DNA of 64,000 nucleotides from Plicaturopsis crispa FD-325 SS-3 (lineage: Eukaryota > Basidiomycota > Agaricomycetes > Amylocorticiales > Amylocorticiaceae), in the NCBI GenBank assembly GCA_000827205.1, contig KN832560.1, positions 772,743 to 836,742 of the forward strand, read 5' to 3'. A program made the translations under genes and the position numbers. Below the pieces are notes generated by a model. The model saw only the letters and a list, made by a program, of their open reading frames with translations. It was not told where the DNA came from and searched no databases. The stretch's first letter is position 1, and every line of letters begins with the position of its first letter. Of the stretch, positions 1 through 12,100 are shown piece by piece.

Positions 1-812
1 GGGATACTCACGTTGGAGGTGACTCAGGAGCTCTCGCCGTGACGAGCCAGAGGCCCCGTCCCAGCGCGCGCGTCTCCGCACATCGGCAGGGTCGGAGCAC
101 ATTATGAGACTGTCTGGCTGTGAGCAGTCGCGCAAGATTAATTGTGGCGCACGCACCTCGACAATGCATGCAGTTTATCCGACTCGATACCCAACTGCGC
201 CAACTCATCGCGCAGAACGTGCAGCGCCGCCGTGGTCTTGCGCGCCTCCAGTAATTCTAGATACTTCTGCTGGCTAATCAGGAATTTCGCCTCCTGCACG
301 TAGAGTAAGTTAGTGCCGGGCGATAAGGAAGAAAGCACGCACGAGAAGAGCCTCCTCGTCGTCGATGGCGAGGTGCTGTAGCGCAGCCTCCGCACTCGCC
401 CATGCCCCGTGTATGATATAGTCCCGAAACTCCGACACCTCCATCGACTCGAGCGAATACCCCGATTCTGCCTCCAGTGTAGAGGCGGATTCCCTGGAAA
501 GTGTCAGAAGAGGCGAATAGATGCGGTAGAAAGCACGTACGTGTAGCCGACATCGCGGAGGGTCTGCAGCACGAGCCGCACGAATTCCTCCCGGTCCACC
601 GGGCAGTCGTCGTATAGCGTAGTACCCGGCAAGGACACTCGTGCCACGGCGGACGATTTGGCGGGCTTGCGGACGCCGTTACCGGTAGCAGATGCAGGCA
701 AGCCGTGTCCATTGCTGTGCCCGTTCGAGGGCCCTGGCGCGATAGACGAGGGGCCTGCTTCTGGGGCGGCATCGGGCGATGTGGAGTCTTGGTCTGATTC
801 GGGCATGCGCAT
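1..812 (-). CDS. GID7: GID7/WDR26-type CTLH ubiquitin-ligase subunit, N-terminal part (cut by window edge)
   Basis: This gene begins at the ATG at 812 and leaves the window at base 1, so the WD40 part is missing. After a low-complexity Ser/Pro leader comes a LisH-like segment (EFVRLVLQTLRDVGYTESAS) and then a CTLH region (EFRDYIIHGAWASAEAALQ, later KYLELLEARKTTAALHVLRD). An Arg-rich stretch with LIMCSDPADVRRRARWDG follows, typical of the WDR26/Gid7 family just before its WD40 propeller. Joining these pieces needs several short GT..AG introns, for example one that opens right after GYT. In this family the protein is a substrate-side or scaffold subunit of the GID/CTLH E3 ligase, which in yeast degrades gluconeogenic enzymes. 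The family call rests on the N-terminal half only; I infer the propeller lies beyond the edge. Confidence 0.85.
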
Positions 813-2000
813 GGTGGGTGTGCTTGTTGATGGCGAGCGGTCGATTCTCTGTCGCTTTCGGGCTCTGCTGTGTTCAGCGTCTGCGCATGCGCGTCAGTGA
901 TCACGTTTGCGGCACAAAGGCCATCGTACGCACCCAAATTGGTACCTAGCTGTGCTACTGGCTCAGACGGTGTGTCTTCTGTGTCCTCTAGGGCCGACCT
1001 GTTGCGGGTCGACGGAATAAGGCTTGGAGAAGTATCGGGGCGCTGTCGTTGGACCGAAGTCGATATGGGCGAGTGCGGGGGTGCAGACTGCGCAGGCAGG
1101 GGGACCCGCGAGGACGTGGGGTTCGCTGGTGGATCAATTGTGACTTGCTGGTAGCAGGGTAAGGTGCATAAGTAGACGGTGCAGAGAGTTCAGAGGATTC
1201 AGCGATTATTATCAGCGTTTGCAATGCGTTTGTGACCAAACCCTTGTCGTAGCCGACAACCCTTTCTTCGCGTGTCGATTTCAGACTTCGCACGAAATTC
1301 GAATACTCTCTTGTCTCAAGCTTTCATCCTGGAGTCTTCCTCTTTATCGCAAGCGTCCTTGCAACGCCCCAATCGCTCACATCGATGGCACGCCAACTGA
1401 TTCTGTGGTAGATACACGACGCAACGTCGCGGCGGTGACGTTTCTTTCATAGAGATGACTCGAATCTGCCGCTGCCTGCCGACCCTGCCTACCCTCAAAC
1501 GTGTTCCTGTGTCGAGATCCTCGCGCCATATCCTACCATCTGCACATTGTCGCAACGGCGAAAGGCGCGACATGAAACAAAATGCAGGAAACGGCGAGAG
1601 GATCACGTTTCGAAAATATCTAACACTGGTCTGGCGTCCGCGAAGGTCCTCGCCCCCTTCTCTCGCCTCGCGCACCCCACGTCGCCCGATATCTGATTTT
1701 GCGATGGAAAAGCATTGGGAAAAACAGGGCGACTGGGCAGTGGGCACTGTACTCCGGGTTCGGCGACAGGCCGAAATCTCGCCAAGAGAGCAGTCATCTT
1801 ATCTTATCGAGTAAGATGGGCAACAGCAACTTACCGCTAATTTCAGTCCAGGTGGTCGCAGGTGTGTAGACTGTAGGAACTGTCTATGAGAAGATAAATC
1901 TGTCGATAGCTATAGACGGACAGTTTTGCCTCACAGGCAGTCGGTCACCAGGTTAGCAGGTCTGGCGTTGGCGTCTGCGCCGTGCGGTAGCATCAAGCTC

Positions 2001-2136
2001 GGGAAACTGCTAACAGCAAAGATATTATTCGTGTACTTACTCTGGTTGTAGAATGATGATGATGCTACGGGAAACTGCTAACAGCAAAGATATTATTCGT
2101 GTACTTGCTCTAGTTGTAGAATGATGATGATGCTAC
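2001..2136. repeat. Tandem duplication, two 68-bp units
   Basis: The unit starting GGGAAACTGCTAACAGCAAA at 2001 repeats at 2069 with a 68-bp period. The copies differ at about two positions. Each unit ends in a GATGATGATG run. The near identity suggests a recent local duplication, for example by slippage or unequal crossing-over. Confidence 0.93.
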
Positions 2137-2203
2137 GGAAACCTTTTAAAACAGCCTCTGAAGAGCCACAGAAAAATGCGACCTTTCACTGTGGGAACAA
2201 AAC

Positions 2204-2378
2204 ACAATGAATTTCCGGATTCAGATCAATGACGGTACCAAATTCATTGTATTTTACGCTGATCTGGCCTACAATGGATTTCATTGATTCGCCCGCACGG
2301 TCAAAAACATTGTGTAGATCAATGACACGAAAGCGTCAAATATTTCTAACACTGGCTTTCATTGTGAAATACAATGGC
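2204..2378. repeat. Cluster of CATTG/CAATG words (tract A)
   Basis: Nine CATTG or CAATG words, usually extended to CATTGT or ACAATG, lie in about 175 bp in both orientations. Chance predicts about 0.35 for the two 5-mers in this length. It shares the 11-mers TCATTGTATTT and ACACAATGAAT with tract B 2.2 kb away, which suggests common origin or a shared binding function. Confidence 0.75.
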
Positions 2379-4435
2379 ACTTTCTTGCTCGCTGCAAACG
2401 CTCTGAAACCCTACGGTTGCTCTTGAATCGCATGCAAGTGACTACTCTAAACATCTGCGACACCCTGTGAGACGTCGAGACCGTCTCCATCGGTAGACGT
2501 GCACACTACCGGACAGCGCTAGAAACAGCCCATTGGAAGTCCGTTACCTCTAGCATGCCAGCAGCAGTACTCGCCGCTCGCACGCGCGTCGTGCACGGCG
2601 CCACGTCTCCCCTTGTTGCCGTCTGTGCGCTCTTTCTCCCTCCCATCTTCACAGTTGTCTCATCGCCATCGTCTATCACGACCTCTCGACACGATGTCCA
2701 GAGCGCGTCGCCAAGCACTACCGACTCTTTCGTGATCGGTGTCTGCGTGTGCCATTGTCTGCGCACATTTGCGGTGCCCCAGACCGACGTGCACCCATAC
2801 TATGCCCCTCTGGCACTGCACGATGCACGCAAGCATCGCGATGTACTGATGTAGTCCGCGGATGTCTCTGGCCCCGCCGTATCATCCTCTCCTCCCACCC
2901 ACTGTGTTGTCGCGTAGCTGTTTCGAAGGTTGCAATCCGTGGCCTTTCGCACCATTCCATAAACATCTCTACCATCTTTTTTTACGCGTTCGACGCGTCT
3001 CCGTTCAGACTTGGGAGGACAGGCGTGTCGCGGGTGCCTCAGCATGGCCAGTGGTCACACTGACAGCGTAGTCAGTGCATGGAAAGGGTTTAGAATAAGT
3101 TCGTTCTTTTGCTCTCTTTCTGCACTAACTATGCTGTTCCGATTCGATAGACGCACCGCGCGCGCTGAATGCAATTTCGCGAAATCGTTGTATTTAGCCT
3201 GCCATGATTGATACCTGAGCTATCCGGCTTACTGCTGGTCATTCCTCTCCTACAGCGCGCTCGCGGCCGGGTTAACGCAATCCTGTAGGGCTGGCATCGC
3301 TCACATAACTACTCTGCAGAGCTTACTCGCTTGACGTGATCTCGGTGTATTATCGATTTGCTGTCGCAACCTAACGAAAGTTCTTCATCCCACAACGCTG
3401 CGAGGCTGGTCACAGACCTGTCTTGCCACCAAGACCAGCAAATAGTATTTTGGTAGTACATTTCAGACGTAGAGGATTTGTTACAGTACAATTTGCGACG
3501 CCTGAAACTTCGAAAGTGGACTTGCGACTTGCGACGGTGGACTTTTGGTGGACTTGGAGAAATAAAGTAAATCCGTTTGGCGGCGGACTTCAAATTTCAC
3601 GTGCACGGATCGGCCTTCGGATAGGACTTGGACGCGTCAACGCGTTCAATGTTCAATCTCCGCTCACTCCCTCCTTCCTCTCAACCACGACATCGATTGT
3701 GTCGCTCGGTCTGTCACATGCAATTTCCTCAAGAAACCCCTCGTTTTTCTACAGGGCCCTTTCTGATGTGTGGAAGCTTACTTGGTGCAAGTTTGAAAGC
3801 AAACCGGTGAGTTTGAGTTTTACTAGTAATCACTGATACGCATCGGTTCTGCGCACACAATCGCAAATCTCGCTCCCAATGGCATACGAATGCTCCTTCG
3901 TACGACGCCTTCTCTTCCGGACGTCTATCACCTTGGCTCATGCCGTGAGATGAGCGCTTTGGCTGGAGAGTGGCGACCTTCAGGTATAGTACACTCATAT
4001 TTTCTGTCGTCGTCCTCCACTCAATTGGGTGGAACAGCTCGCGCGTCATGGCGTGCGCACGGGACCCTCAGACACGTTTGTAGGCATGTGCTCAGGTGAG
4101 GCGCCTCCCATTCCCCATGTCGGTCTATATGCTAATCTCACATACTGCTACCAACACAGATATAGGCCAGAGCCCCTGTGCCCTGTGACACTATACGTAC
4201 GTTGCCATTATATGGCGCTTGCGAAAAAATGACTAATGCCTCCCGTTTCCTGCTTAGCACTCCGCAAGGCAAGGAGACGAGACTTCGGGCGGCCTGCGAC
4301 TTCCAGCTCGCACGGGCATTCGTGCAGTCTTGGATGCGGGTACGTCGTATGTACGGTTCTGGTCGCATGTATGTAGTATACGGCAATATATACTTTTAAG
4401 CAGCCAAATTCGAATGAGCTAGTGACCTGGAGATT

Positions 4436-4607
4436 CATTGTATGGGCCGACATTGAAAAAATCATTGTACGACACAATGAATCAATCAGTGATCGAAATG
4501 TCGCGATCATTGTACCAGGTCATTGTATTTCTCACAATGAAACCCATTGATCCAGAGCGCGGTACAATGAATTATATTGTGCGGTACAATAGGATTCATT
4601 GTACTAT
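4436..4607. repeat. Cluster of CATTG/CAATG words (tract B)
   Basis: Ten CATTG or CAATG words lie within about 175 bp in mixed orientation, with further near matches (ATATTGTG, GTACAATAGG). Word content matches tract A. It could be a decayed miniature transposon or an array of HMG-box-like sites; the sequence alone does not decide. Confidence 0.75.
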
Positions 4608-5270
4608 CCAATACTTTTCCGTGTATTTTCTTCCCACAGTGCTTTGTGCAAACTTTGCATGCAATTCGAATGATGATGATGTGGGGAGAGGAGTGCCAAT
4701 GCGAAAAAGCGTAAGTACTGTACTACTACTTAGTGATACCAAATGCGACCAAGAACATGACAGGAAGATCAACGAGGGTGGTGTTATATATATATCCGAC
4801 GACGATGAAGACAACAAGAAACAGGTAGCTTTTGGTTTGGGCTTGGATTGCGATATGATACGTTATGCTGAACGGACGGAACGGACGACCAGTGGAGAGG
4901 AGACAGTGAACCAGAAACGGAAACTTGAACGGGCGGTGGTAGATGATATAAATGTACGGAACGGTACGGTAGGAGCGAAGGCGAAGTGGAAGTGGTGCTA
5001 TATGCTATGCGGCGGCCGGTGCGCGAATAGGAGGAAGGAAGGATGCGTGGGGGAGTATGCGGGAATACTATGAGGGGGATACGGGTAGGCGTCTATTGCA
5101 TAGGCTGCTTTTGGGGCCGGGTCGTGGGTGCGGTCGTGCTGGGTCGTGTGGGGGTTTTTGGTGTTGAGCGGAGGCTGAGGCATGCGAGAGAATTCCAAGA
5201 TAATGCGATCGGACAGAGAGAGAAAATGCAGAGTGTAGCAGGACGGACAGACGGACACATACACGGACGG

Positions 5271-6637
5271 CTACCGCAGTCCGCGCCATGTCAGCCGCCG
5301 CTCGCGGCTCTCCCGTGCGAGGAGCCCACTCCGGCCCTCGCCATACCCCGGCGCCTCGACCTTCCTGTCCAGCTCCTCCGCGCGCAGCCTGCCCCGCGCA
5401 CGGCTCTCCGAGCCCGACAGCGGCGCCTCCATGTCCCGCAGCATCATCTTCGGCAGCGGCGAGCTGTTCCTGCGCACCGTCGGCCGCCCGCGCGACGCCG
5501 GACCCGTCGTCCAGTCAAACACCTGCTCCACGCTGTTCATGCGCCCGCGGGTGTGGGCAGTCAAAGCGGGGAGCGCGGGCGGCGGGAGTGGGCGCAGGGT
5601 GACGTGCCGCGAGCGCGAGCGGGATCGAGACCGCGAACGTGTGTGGCGCGGGCTGCGGCTCCTGCGCGAAGGGGCGGGGTTCCGGCGCCGGCCGCGGGGG
5701 GTGCCCTCCAGGCTCGAGCTGGCGTACACGACGGACGCGGTCAGCGAGGGCTCTGCAAGGCGGGATGCGGGCCCGCCGGCGAGCGCCAGTTTGGGTGTGG
5801 GCGGAGAAGCGTGCGTTCCGGCCGTCCGCCCAGACGAGGTCGAGAGCGGGGAGATTCTGTTGGAGGGGGAGCCCATCTGCAGCAGGGAGAAGTACGCGGG
5901 CAGCGACGCCCTGTTGCGGGAGCGCTTGGACTTGGAGGTGATGGTCGAGCTGGGCTTGTCGCGGAAACTGCGGGAGTGCTCCGGCGAGGCGGCTGCGGAT
6001 GCCGTCTCGTCCTCGTCGTCGTTCGACGAGTGTGTCGAGGGAACGCTGCGGGGGACGCCTGCGGAATTGGGGTTGGAAGTGATGCCGGAACCGGAGGATG
6101 TACGCCGATGCAGGAGGGGTATGGTAGAGCGGGTATTTGTCGACGACGGTCGACGTGCGTACGAAAGGCCTGGTGCGGGCTGGAGGTAACGCGGGGACTT
6201 GGAGCCCTCGAAAGCTTCACCGTCGTAGGCACTCTCGTCCTCAGTGCCGACGAGCGCATTGTCGTCTTCGTCCTCGTCTGTGAGAGCAGACCAGGAGGCG
6301 GAGGAGGCGGAGGACGAGGAGAGGGAATAGCGGTTGCGGTTAGCGCTCCCTCTGTAGTTGTTCAATGCAGACCCCAGGGCAGACGGCACGAGTGCCGGGA
6401 CGTCACCGCCCATGGCGTACTCGATATGGGGAGAAGACCAGGCACTGCTCGCGGAAGATATGGAAGGCGAGGCAGCGTCTGCGGTCTCACAGTTGTCGCT
6501 GCAGTAGGCCCGCCTGAAGTAAAGAATACGGGGGGAAGTAAGAAAAGGAAAGAGAAGGGAATGCGAAGGGGGTCGCACCCATCGTCCGCGAGGTGCTTGC
6601 CGCACACGAGACAAATTTCCTCGAACATGCGGTGCAC
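5271..6637 (-). CDS. Ecl1-type zinc protein (stress/life-span regulator family)
   Basis: Two exons are clear. Exon 1 (6637-6579) encodes MHRMFEEICLVCGKHLADDG and exon 2 (6513-5271) continues RAYCSDNCETADAASPSISS. A 65-nt GTGCGA..TTCAG intron (6514-6578) joins them in frame, giving 433 residues. The paired CxxC-x(n)-CxxxC cysteines within the first 30 residues, followed by a short SPSISS segment, match the fungal Ecl1/life-span regulatory factor pattern. S. pombe Ecl1 proteins are under 100 residues, so the roughly 390-residue Ser/Arg-rich tail (Arg-Ser repeats near 5600-5640, acidic DEDEDDNA patch near 6260) is a basidiomycete-style extension. Known members extend chronological life span under starvation. 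Function here is inferred from the zinc motif only. A 534-codon frame on the other strand is its antisense shadow. Confidence 0.75.
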
Positions 6638-9120
6638 AGACGGGTAGGACGTATGTAAACTGACTGGCGGTAAAAGCTAGCGGACAAGCGCTGCGCAGCG
6701 TTGTACGACGAGGAGATGGGGGCAGGAATGGGGAATAAAATGGACCAAGAAAAAGGGCGGTGCAGTGTTATATAGGGAAATGGCGGCAGAGGTCGCGTCG
6801 GAGGGGGAAGGGATGCCGTGATCACAAAGGAGGACTCTGGCAAGAAAAATAAAAAATAAGCAAAGTGGCATTCCTGTCACACTCCTGTCACACCGCGGAT
6901 GACTCGAAAAGGGAAACAGATCTGGCTTCGGTGGGACTCGATCTCGCATCGTCCAGCGAACGTGGATCTTCCCTCCCTCATTTCCCCTCCGCCGATCTCC
7001 TCTTTCTTGTTCAAGCCTCCCTCACTACCTGCACCGTACATTTCACAAACACGTTCTCCATTGTTCTCCCCTCGAGTCCCCTCGACTCGCTTTCCTTCTT
7101 GTATTTCGCTGCCCTCACCATTTCACCTTTTTTTTTCGCGTATTTTACTTCCGTGAACGTTCGAGTCACCGGCCAGTACCGCATCAGTCAGTCCCGGTGT
7201 CCGTCGGCCTGGCTGGCCTGGCGCAGCGTGTCACAGCGTGGACACTCGCAGTGGCACCGTCACACACGCAGTAGTGCCCCATTCATCACACGTTCGAGCA
7301 AGTTCCAGTCCTTGCCTGTACTTATGCCGGTCATCCCACACCAGAAGTCCTATCAGATGACCGACGTCCGCTTGCAGCCCCCCAGCGCGTTTGTATGGGC
7401 AGCCCGACTTCCATACGTGCGTCGCAGGCCGGGCGTGACATGACGCCTAATGCTTGTCTAACCTTCAAAGCACGTCAGCTGGCGTGTTCACGCTGCCGGC
7501 CAGTCGTCACTGTCCTGCCCCAGTGCCCACTGTTCTTTTGAGTTTCACGTTTGTGGTCGAAATCGCGCAGTCATGACGCATATTCTAATCATATCTCGCA
7601 AGTATTTCGGACCATTTTCCCGCCCCATCCCGCTGCAAGCTCTCCGAGTCACTGCGCTGTCACATTTACATTCGCAATACTCCTGCGAACGACGCGAACC
7701 TGTCTCCTGTTGTCACCATGAGCCAAGCAGGTACCCTCGAGGTACCCCAATTGTCTTGTCGCGCTCTTGACCGAGTCAGCAGACGCGCGGGCAAAAATAA
7801 TAAAGTGTCACAAGACGCGCCTGTCACGCTCTGCCATCCGCGGTGTCCATACGTTCATCGCGGTTCCCCATGGACAGCGGATGCACAATATCGTCGGTCT
7901 CCGCCTCCTCATCCGCACTCACCGCACCTAAATCGCCAAGTATCTGCATTTTCTCCGTCCTTGACAGCCGTACCCGCATTTTTCTTGACGACGCGGAAGA
8001 ATTCACCGTGCGCACGGATGCCATCATCGAGGCCAGCCTCGCTTTCTGCGCCGCCGGAACGCGCATTTGTCGCAAGGCAAGTTACAACCTTGAAACCGTA
8101 AACATAAATACGACCCCACAACCTGCCCACAGCCGAATTTGAACAACGTTCGCGTTTGCGTCATGGCATCCCTGTAACTACACGGGCGGGAGTGTAGGTT
8201 GCGAGGCAGTCCGTACACGAGGCTCGCGTGACCCCTTGTTCTTCCGCCTGCCGAGGCGTCGGGATATTATCTTGTTTGACCGTCGACGAGTACCGTGTAC
8301 ATGGCCGACGGAAATGCTGCTTGCTCTGATCGTCGAGTATATACCACTCACTTCGACAGCCCGAGCATCATGGACGGTGATGCCATCTGCGTAGTAGGTA
8401 CCAAAATTCAATGCATTTGCGTGACACCCCTGCGTTATTCTTCCGAGCAGCTGCTTCTTCGGTGAATGGCAAGTTCTACGCAACGCATGTAAGCTTGCAA
8501 TTCTGGCGTGAAGAGATCGCAGGACAATGGCATCGGGGGTGGGCTTCTCGATCTCCTTATCTTCGCATACGAACCCTGCCACTTCCGATAAATCAACGCG
8601 CGACTTCGGATAATGGCAAGTATACAAAATCGCGCGCTGGCTCAGGGATTCAGATAAATGAGAAAGGGCGCGTTAGTGCCCGACCGGTGCCCATAAGCGT
8701 ACACCCGCCGTGCGCAGGCACGCCCTTGAACCTTCCATTGAAGTTTCACAACAAATGGAATGCGAACGTTTCGGGGCTGATGCGATGCAGTCACACCCAC
8801 ATAAGCTCGAGACGCGAGAGTCACCCCGCAGTTCTTGCGATCAATGCACTCTGTGGCGTGTGCGTATCAGAGCCCTAGACTCAGTACCCAGCGTTCCAGC
8901 GCCCGCACAGCCGGTCCGCAGATGCGACGTGTTTCAATACAATTTGAGGCGCCGTGAAACGACCGAATTCTGAGTCCTGAGTCCTGGGTGATGAGAACGC
9001 GCGGCGCACAGGATGGAAGCCGGGTGATAGGTGCATTATAAACTGTGTATATATTCCAAGAGAATGATCAGCGTGTCCTCCGTCCGTGTGATAATTTACA
9101 ATGAATGCAAAGGAGTCAGA
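6638..9120. other. 2.5-kb stretch without a convincing gene
   Basis: The part next to 6637 should hold the Ecl1-like promoter. A strongly pyrimidine-rich tract on the + strand lies at about 6960-7140. Around 7824-8142 both strands are open for 80-100 codons with plausible codon use and no known domain (see the separate low-confidence entry). Another open frame at 8411-8878 (+) shows no domain and no partner exons. Confidence 0.55.
7870..8142 (+). CDS. Possible short gene or exon, unknown
   Basis: An open frame from the ATG at 7870 (context CCCCATGG) to the stop at 8142 would encode about 90 residues (starting MDSGCTISSVSASSSALTAP). It favours C-ending codons (TCC, GTC, GCC, ATC), as real genes in this window do. 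The opposite strand is also open over 7824-8072, with a plausible frame starting MRVPAAQKARLASMM. Only one can be real, and possibly neither. No domain is recognisable on either strand. Confidence 0.2.
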   Translation: MDSGCTISSVSASSSALTAPKSPSICIFSVLDSRTRIFLDDAEEFTVRTDAIIEASLAFCAAGTRICRKASYNLETVNINTTPQPAHSRI

Positions 9121-12100
9121 TTAGCTTCCCTGTGCGGGCGCGGGCTCGGGCTGGGGCTCCTGGCCCGACGTGGCCTCCTCGCCTGAAGGCGCCGGTCGAG
9201 GCGTAGACGGCCGCGAGTTTGACGGTTGGCGCGGAGTAGACAGGCCATTGGCTGCGTCCCCCTCCACGGCGGCGGTGGCGGGGACTTCGACCTGTTTGAA
9301 GCCCGGTGTGGCGCCCGCCTGTGGGCGCGGCGACGTGGGAGGGGGCGGATCGGCGTGACCGTTCCCGTTCCCGTTCTGCTGGCCCAGCGTGACATCCCCG
9401 TTCGAGGCAGGCGGGGTCGCACCGGGGGACGAATTGAACGACGTGAACGACGGTGCGGCCGGGATCGGGGATGGAAGCGCCTTCTCGACAGGAGGCTTTT
9501 CCGAGAGAGTGCTCGCCTTGCGCGAGAGCATGCCCTTGATACGCTGGTTTGCGCTCGTCCCAGGCGCGGGGGCACTCGCCGGTGCGGGCTTGCCGGGCTG
9601 CCCTGCGATGCGTTTCTCCGCGATAACGGTCTCGAGCATGGTGCTCGGGGCGCCGACGTTCTTGAGCGCGGAAAGCTTCTGGTGTAGGTACTTCGCATCG
9701 GCCAGGAGTCTGCCGTGGAATTGTGTGGCGGATTAGCCGTGGAGGTAAGTATACATCGGACCGGCCCGTCCGCAGATAGCGTGCGCACCTGTCTTTGGCC
9801 TCCTGGCTTGGAAGCTCGACCCCAGCATACTCCTCTGACAGCCGGTGATTGATTGCGGCGAAAACCTGTGTCATCACATACTGTGGGTAAACGCATCGAG
9901 TATCGTCAGCGTCAGACAGCTGGAAAATTTTCGCGGGGCTTACTTCCACAACGGGAGTCGAGAGATACCGAGAAAGGACCTTGTGAAGCGTGACCGTTTC
10001 CTTCACAAGAAGCTCCATGTACCCATTGGGCCCAGAACCGGACGGCGGCGAGTCCCAGTTCACAGTCTGGACGGTTCGTGTGGTGTTGTCAGTCAGGCCG
10101 TGGGCACGATCCCCCACCAGAACGGCGTAGGCTGTACAAATAGACACAACGTGCTTACCTGCAGCGACTTTATGTGTGCACTAAGTCGGTCACCCATGAT
10201 GGCTATGAGTTTGGAGTGGATCTCGTTCTGGTGCTCTTGATAATCCTAAAACGTATACGCCCCACCATTAATCCATGCTTCATGGTTACTAGCGCAGAGG
10301 AAGATGAATGACGCACTCGCTTGAGTTTGTCAAACTCTACCAGCATGACGGCTTGCTTCTGGCTAAGATGCCGCCTGAATGTTTCTCGTACATACGGTAT
10401 GAGAGCAATCATGATGGACAAGGATTGCGAAGCCAGTGCTAATATGGTGTCAGCTCTTGGGGAACATCGCGTCAATCGACTTTGCTACGTACCAAGATGC
10501 TTAGCGGTTATGTTTTTCAGGCCAGCGGAGCGCATGGCGCCCGCTCCGAGGACAACCTGACATGTCCGCGAGTTGAACGCTTTGAGGAATTCAATGATAC
10601 GGCTCATGGTATCTGTCGTAAGCATCGATAGGTTCACGATGACTTTTAGGTAGTCGAGGAGAAGTATGAGGACTTCGGACGTGGCCGAGACTGTGAAGTA
10701 AGTCCGATCCTCAATGCGTAAGTGCTTCGATGTGGAGGAAGAGCCATTGGATTGGAGATTTGGTGTGGAGGGGGAGAATAATGCGGATGGTGGTGGTTCT
10801 CGTCCATTCAAACCAGGTGACGGTGGGGCAGGTGCAACAGCGTTGAGTTTGACTACGAGCTCCGGGGAATCGTGAACCGCAGAATTAACCAGGATGTTAG
10901 CGGTGCGCTGCAGGGACTGTGAAACTTCCGCTGGATTCCATTGCTCGTCTTCAACGAGTTTCGCAGAACTTGATATTCGTGCCTGGTGAAAGGTTTGAAG
11001 AAACACCTTCGCCTGAAATGAAAACGTCAGTCAAACCGCTGGACCATTTAAGATTCAATGTTTCTTGACCTGGCTGACGACGGCACCCCGCAAACTTACG
11101 ATCATCCGCCTGCAGATCACTTCACACTGCAGAACAAAGTTCCACGACTCATTGAAAAAGCCTAGGAAATCAGGCAAGTCGAGAGCAGCATGTTGCTCCG
11201 ATCGGAATCCGACAACCTTGGCTGCACGAGTATTGGAAAATTCCGCGGCGGCCGATAGAATGTCGGACAGTTCCTCCCGAAGAGACGGAATATCTAGGGA
11301 TGAACTTGAAGACCTCCAAGTATTAGAAGAGTCAGATTTGAGACAGGTGACATAGAATTCTGGAACACTGACTGGAGCGGTTCTAGCAGTTCTATAATGA
11401 CACTGTTTTGCGCCTGGAGACCATGTATACCGTTAAGGAGACTCCGGTACATGGCTCGCAAGATAACGATGAATTCAGAGTGTGACATGTTCCGCAAATG
11501 GTTAGCTAGGCCAGCGCTGCGTGCAGTCAATCAATGAAGCGAAACTAAGCAAACAGTAGCTAGTGGTGTTCATACCTGTGTTCTGCTTGCGCCTTGTCCT
11601 GGGGATTATCGGCATCCAGGTCAAATGGTATATGCTACGGGACGTGACTTTAGAATTCACCCACAACAGCCAAGTTGGAAACATACTCGTTTTATTGCGA
11701 CTCGCACTTCGCCTAAAACAACTTCGCGCCATGAGAGTACTGCTTCACGGACACTATTGGTACGAATGAGCCCTTGGAATAACGGCTTTAATCGATCCTT
11801 GAGGGTCTGGTCGAGGTCCTCGTGCGACTTGGCCGACGACGGATCCCAGATGATGCGTTCGACTAGATCGGCACGCAATGCACCCACTACTTCAGATGAT
11901 AGTGATGTAGCAATTTCCATAGTGAGCGTTCGAAGGTGAGAGGGTAGGGAGGCAAAAGCTTGGAGTGAGGATAGCGGTAGGGGACGGTCGTGGCCATTCG
12001 GTGGTCGAGGTTCGTCTGGGGATGGCGGTATGGGCGAAAGCTGCCCATCAACGGGCAGCGATGGCAAGGATTTCGATTTCGCCCTGGTGTGTGATTGTTT

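Larger units (their letters stand above)
813..5270. other. Gene-poor 4.5-kb stretch with tandem repeat and CATTGT clusters
   Basis: No reading frame here has recognisable domains or a consistent exon chain. The stretch holds a 68-bp direct duplication (2001-2136) and two clusters of CATTG/CAATG words (2204-2378 and 4436-4607), listed separately. The end nearest 813 must carry the GID7 promoter and the end nearest 5270 the 3' UTR of the Ecl1-like gene. An open frame at 4438-5073 (+) has an acidic IYISDDDED patch but reads straight through the second cluster, so I do not call it a gene. Confidence 0.6.

Noticed and set aside
5043-6647. 534-codon open frame on the + strand
   Set aside because: It lies antisense to the Ecl1-like gene, has Arg/Gly-rich composition without domains, and spans the intron of the real gene. 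It is a by-product of GC-rich codon use.
8411-8878. 155-codon + frame in the gap before VPS54
   Set aside because: No domain, no splice partner and poor codon bias.
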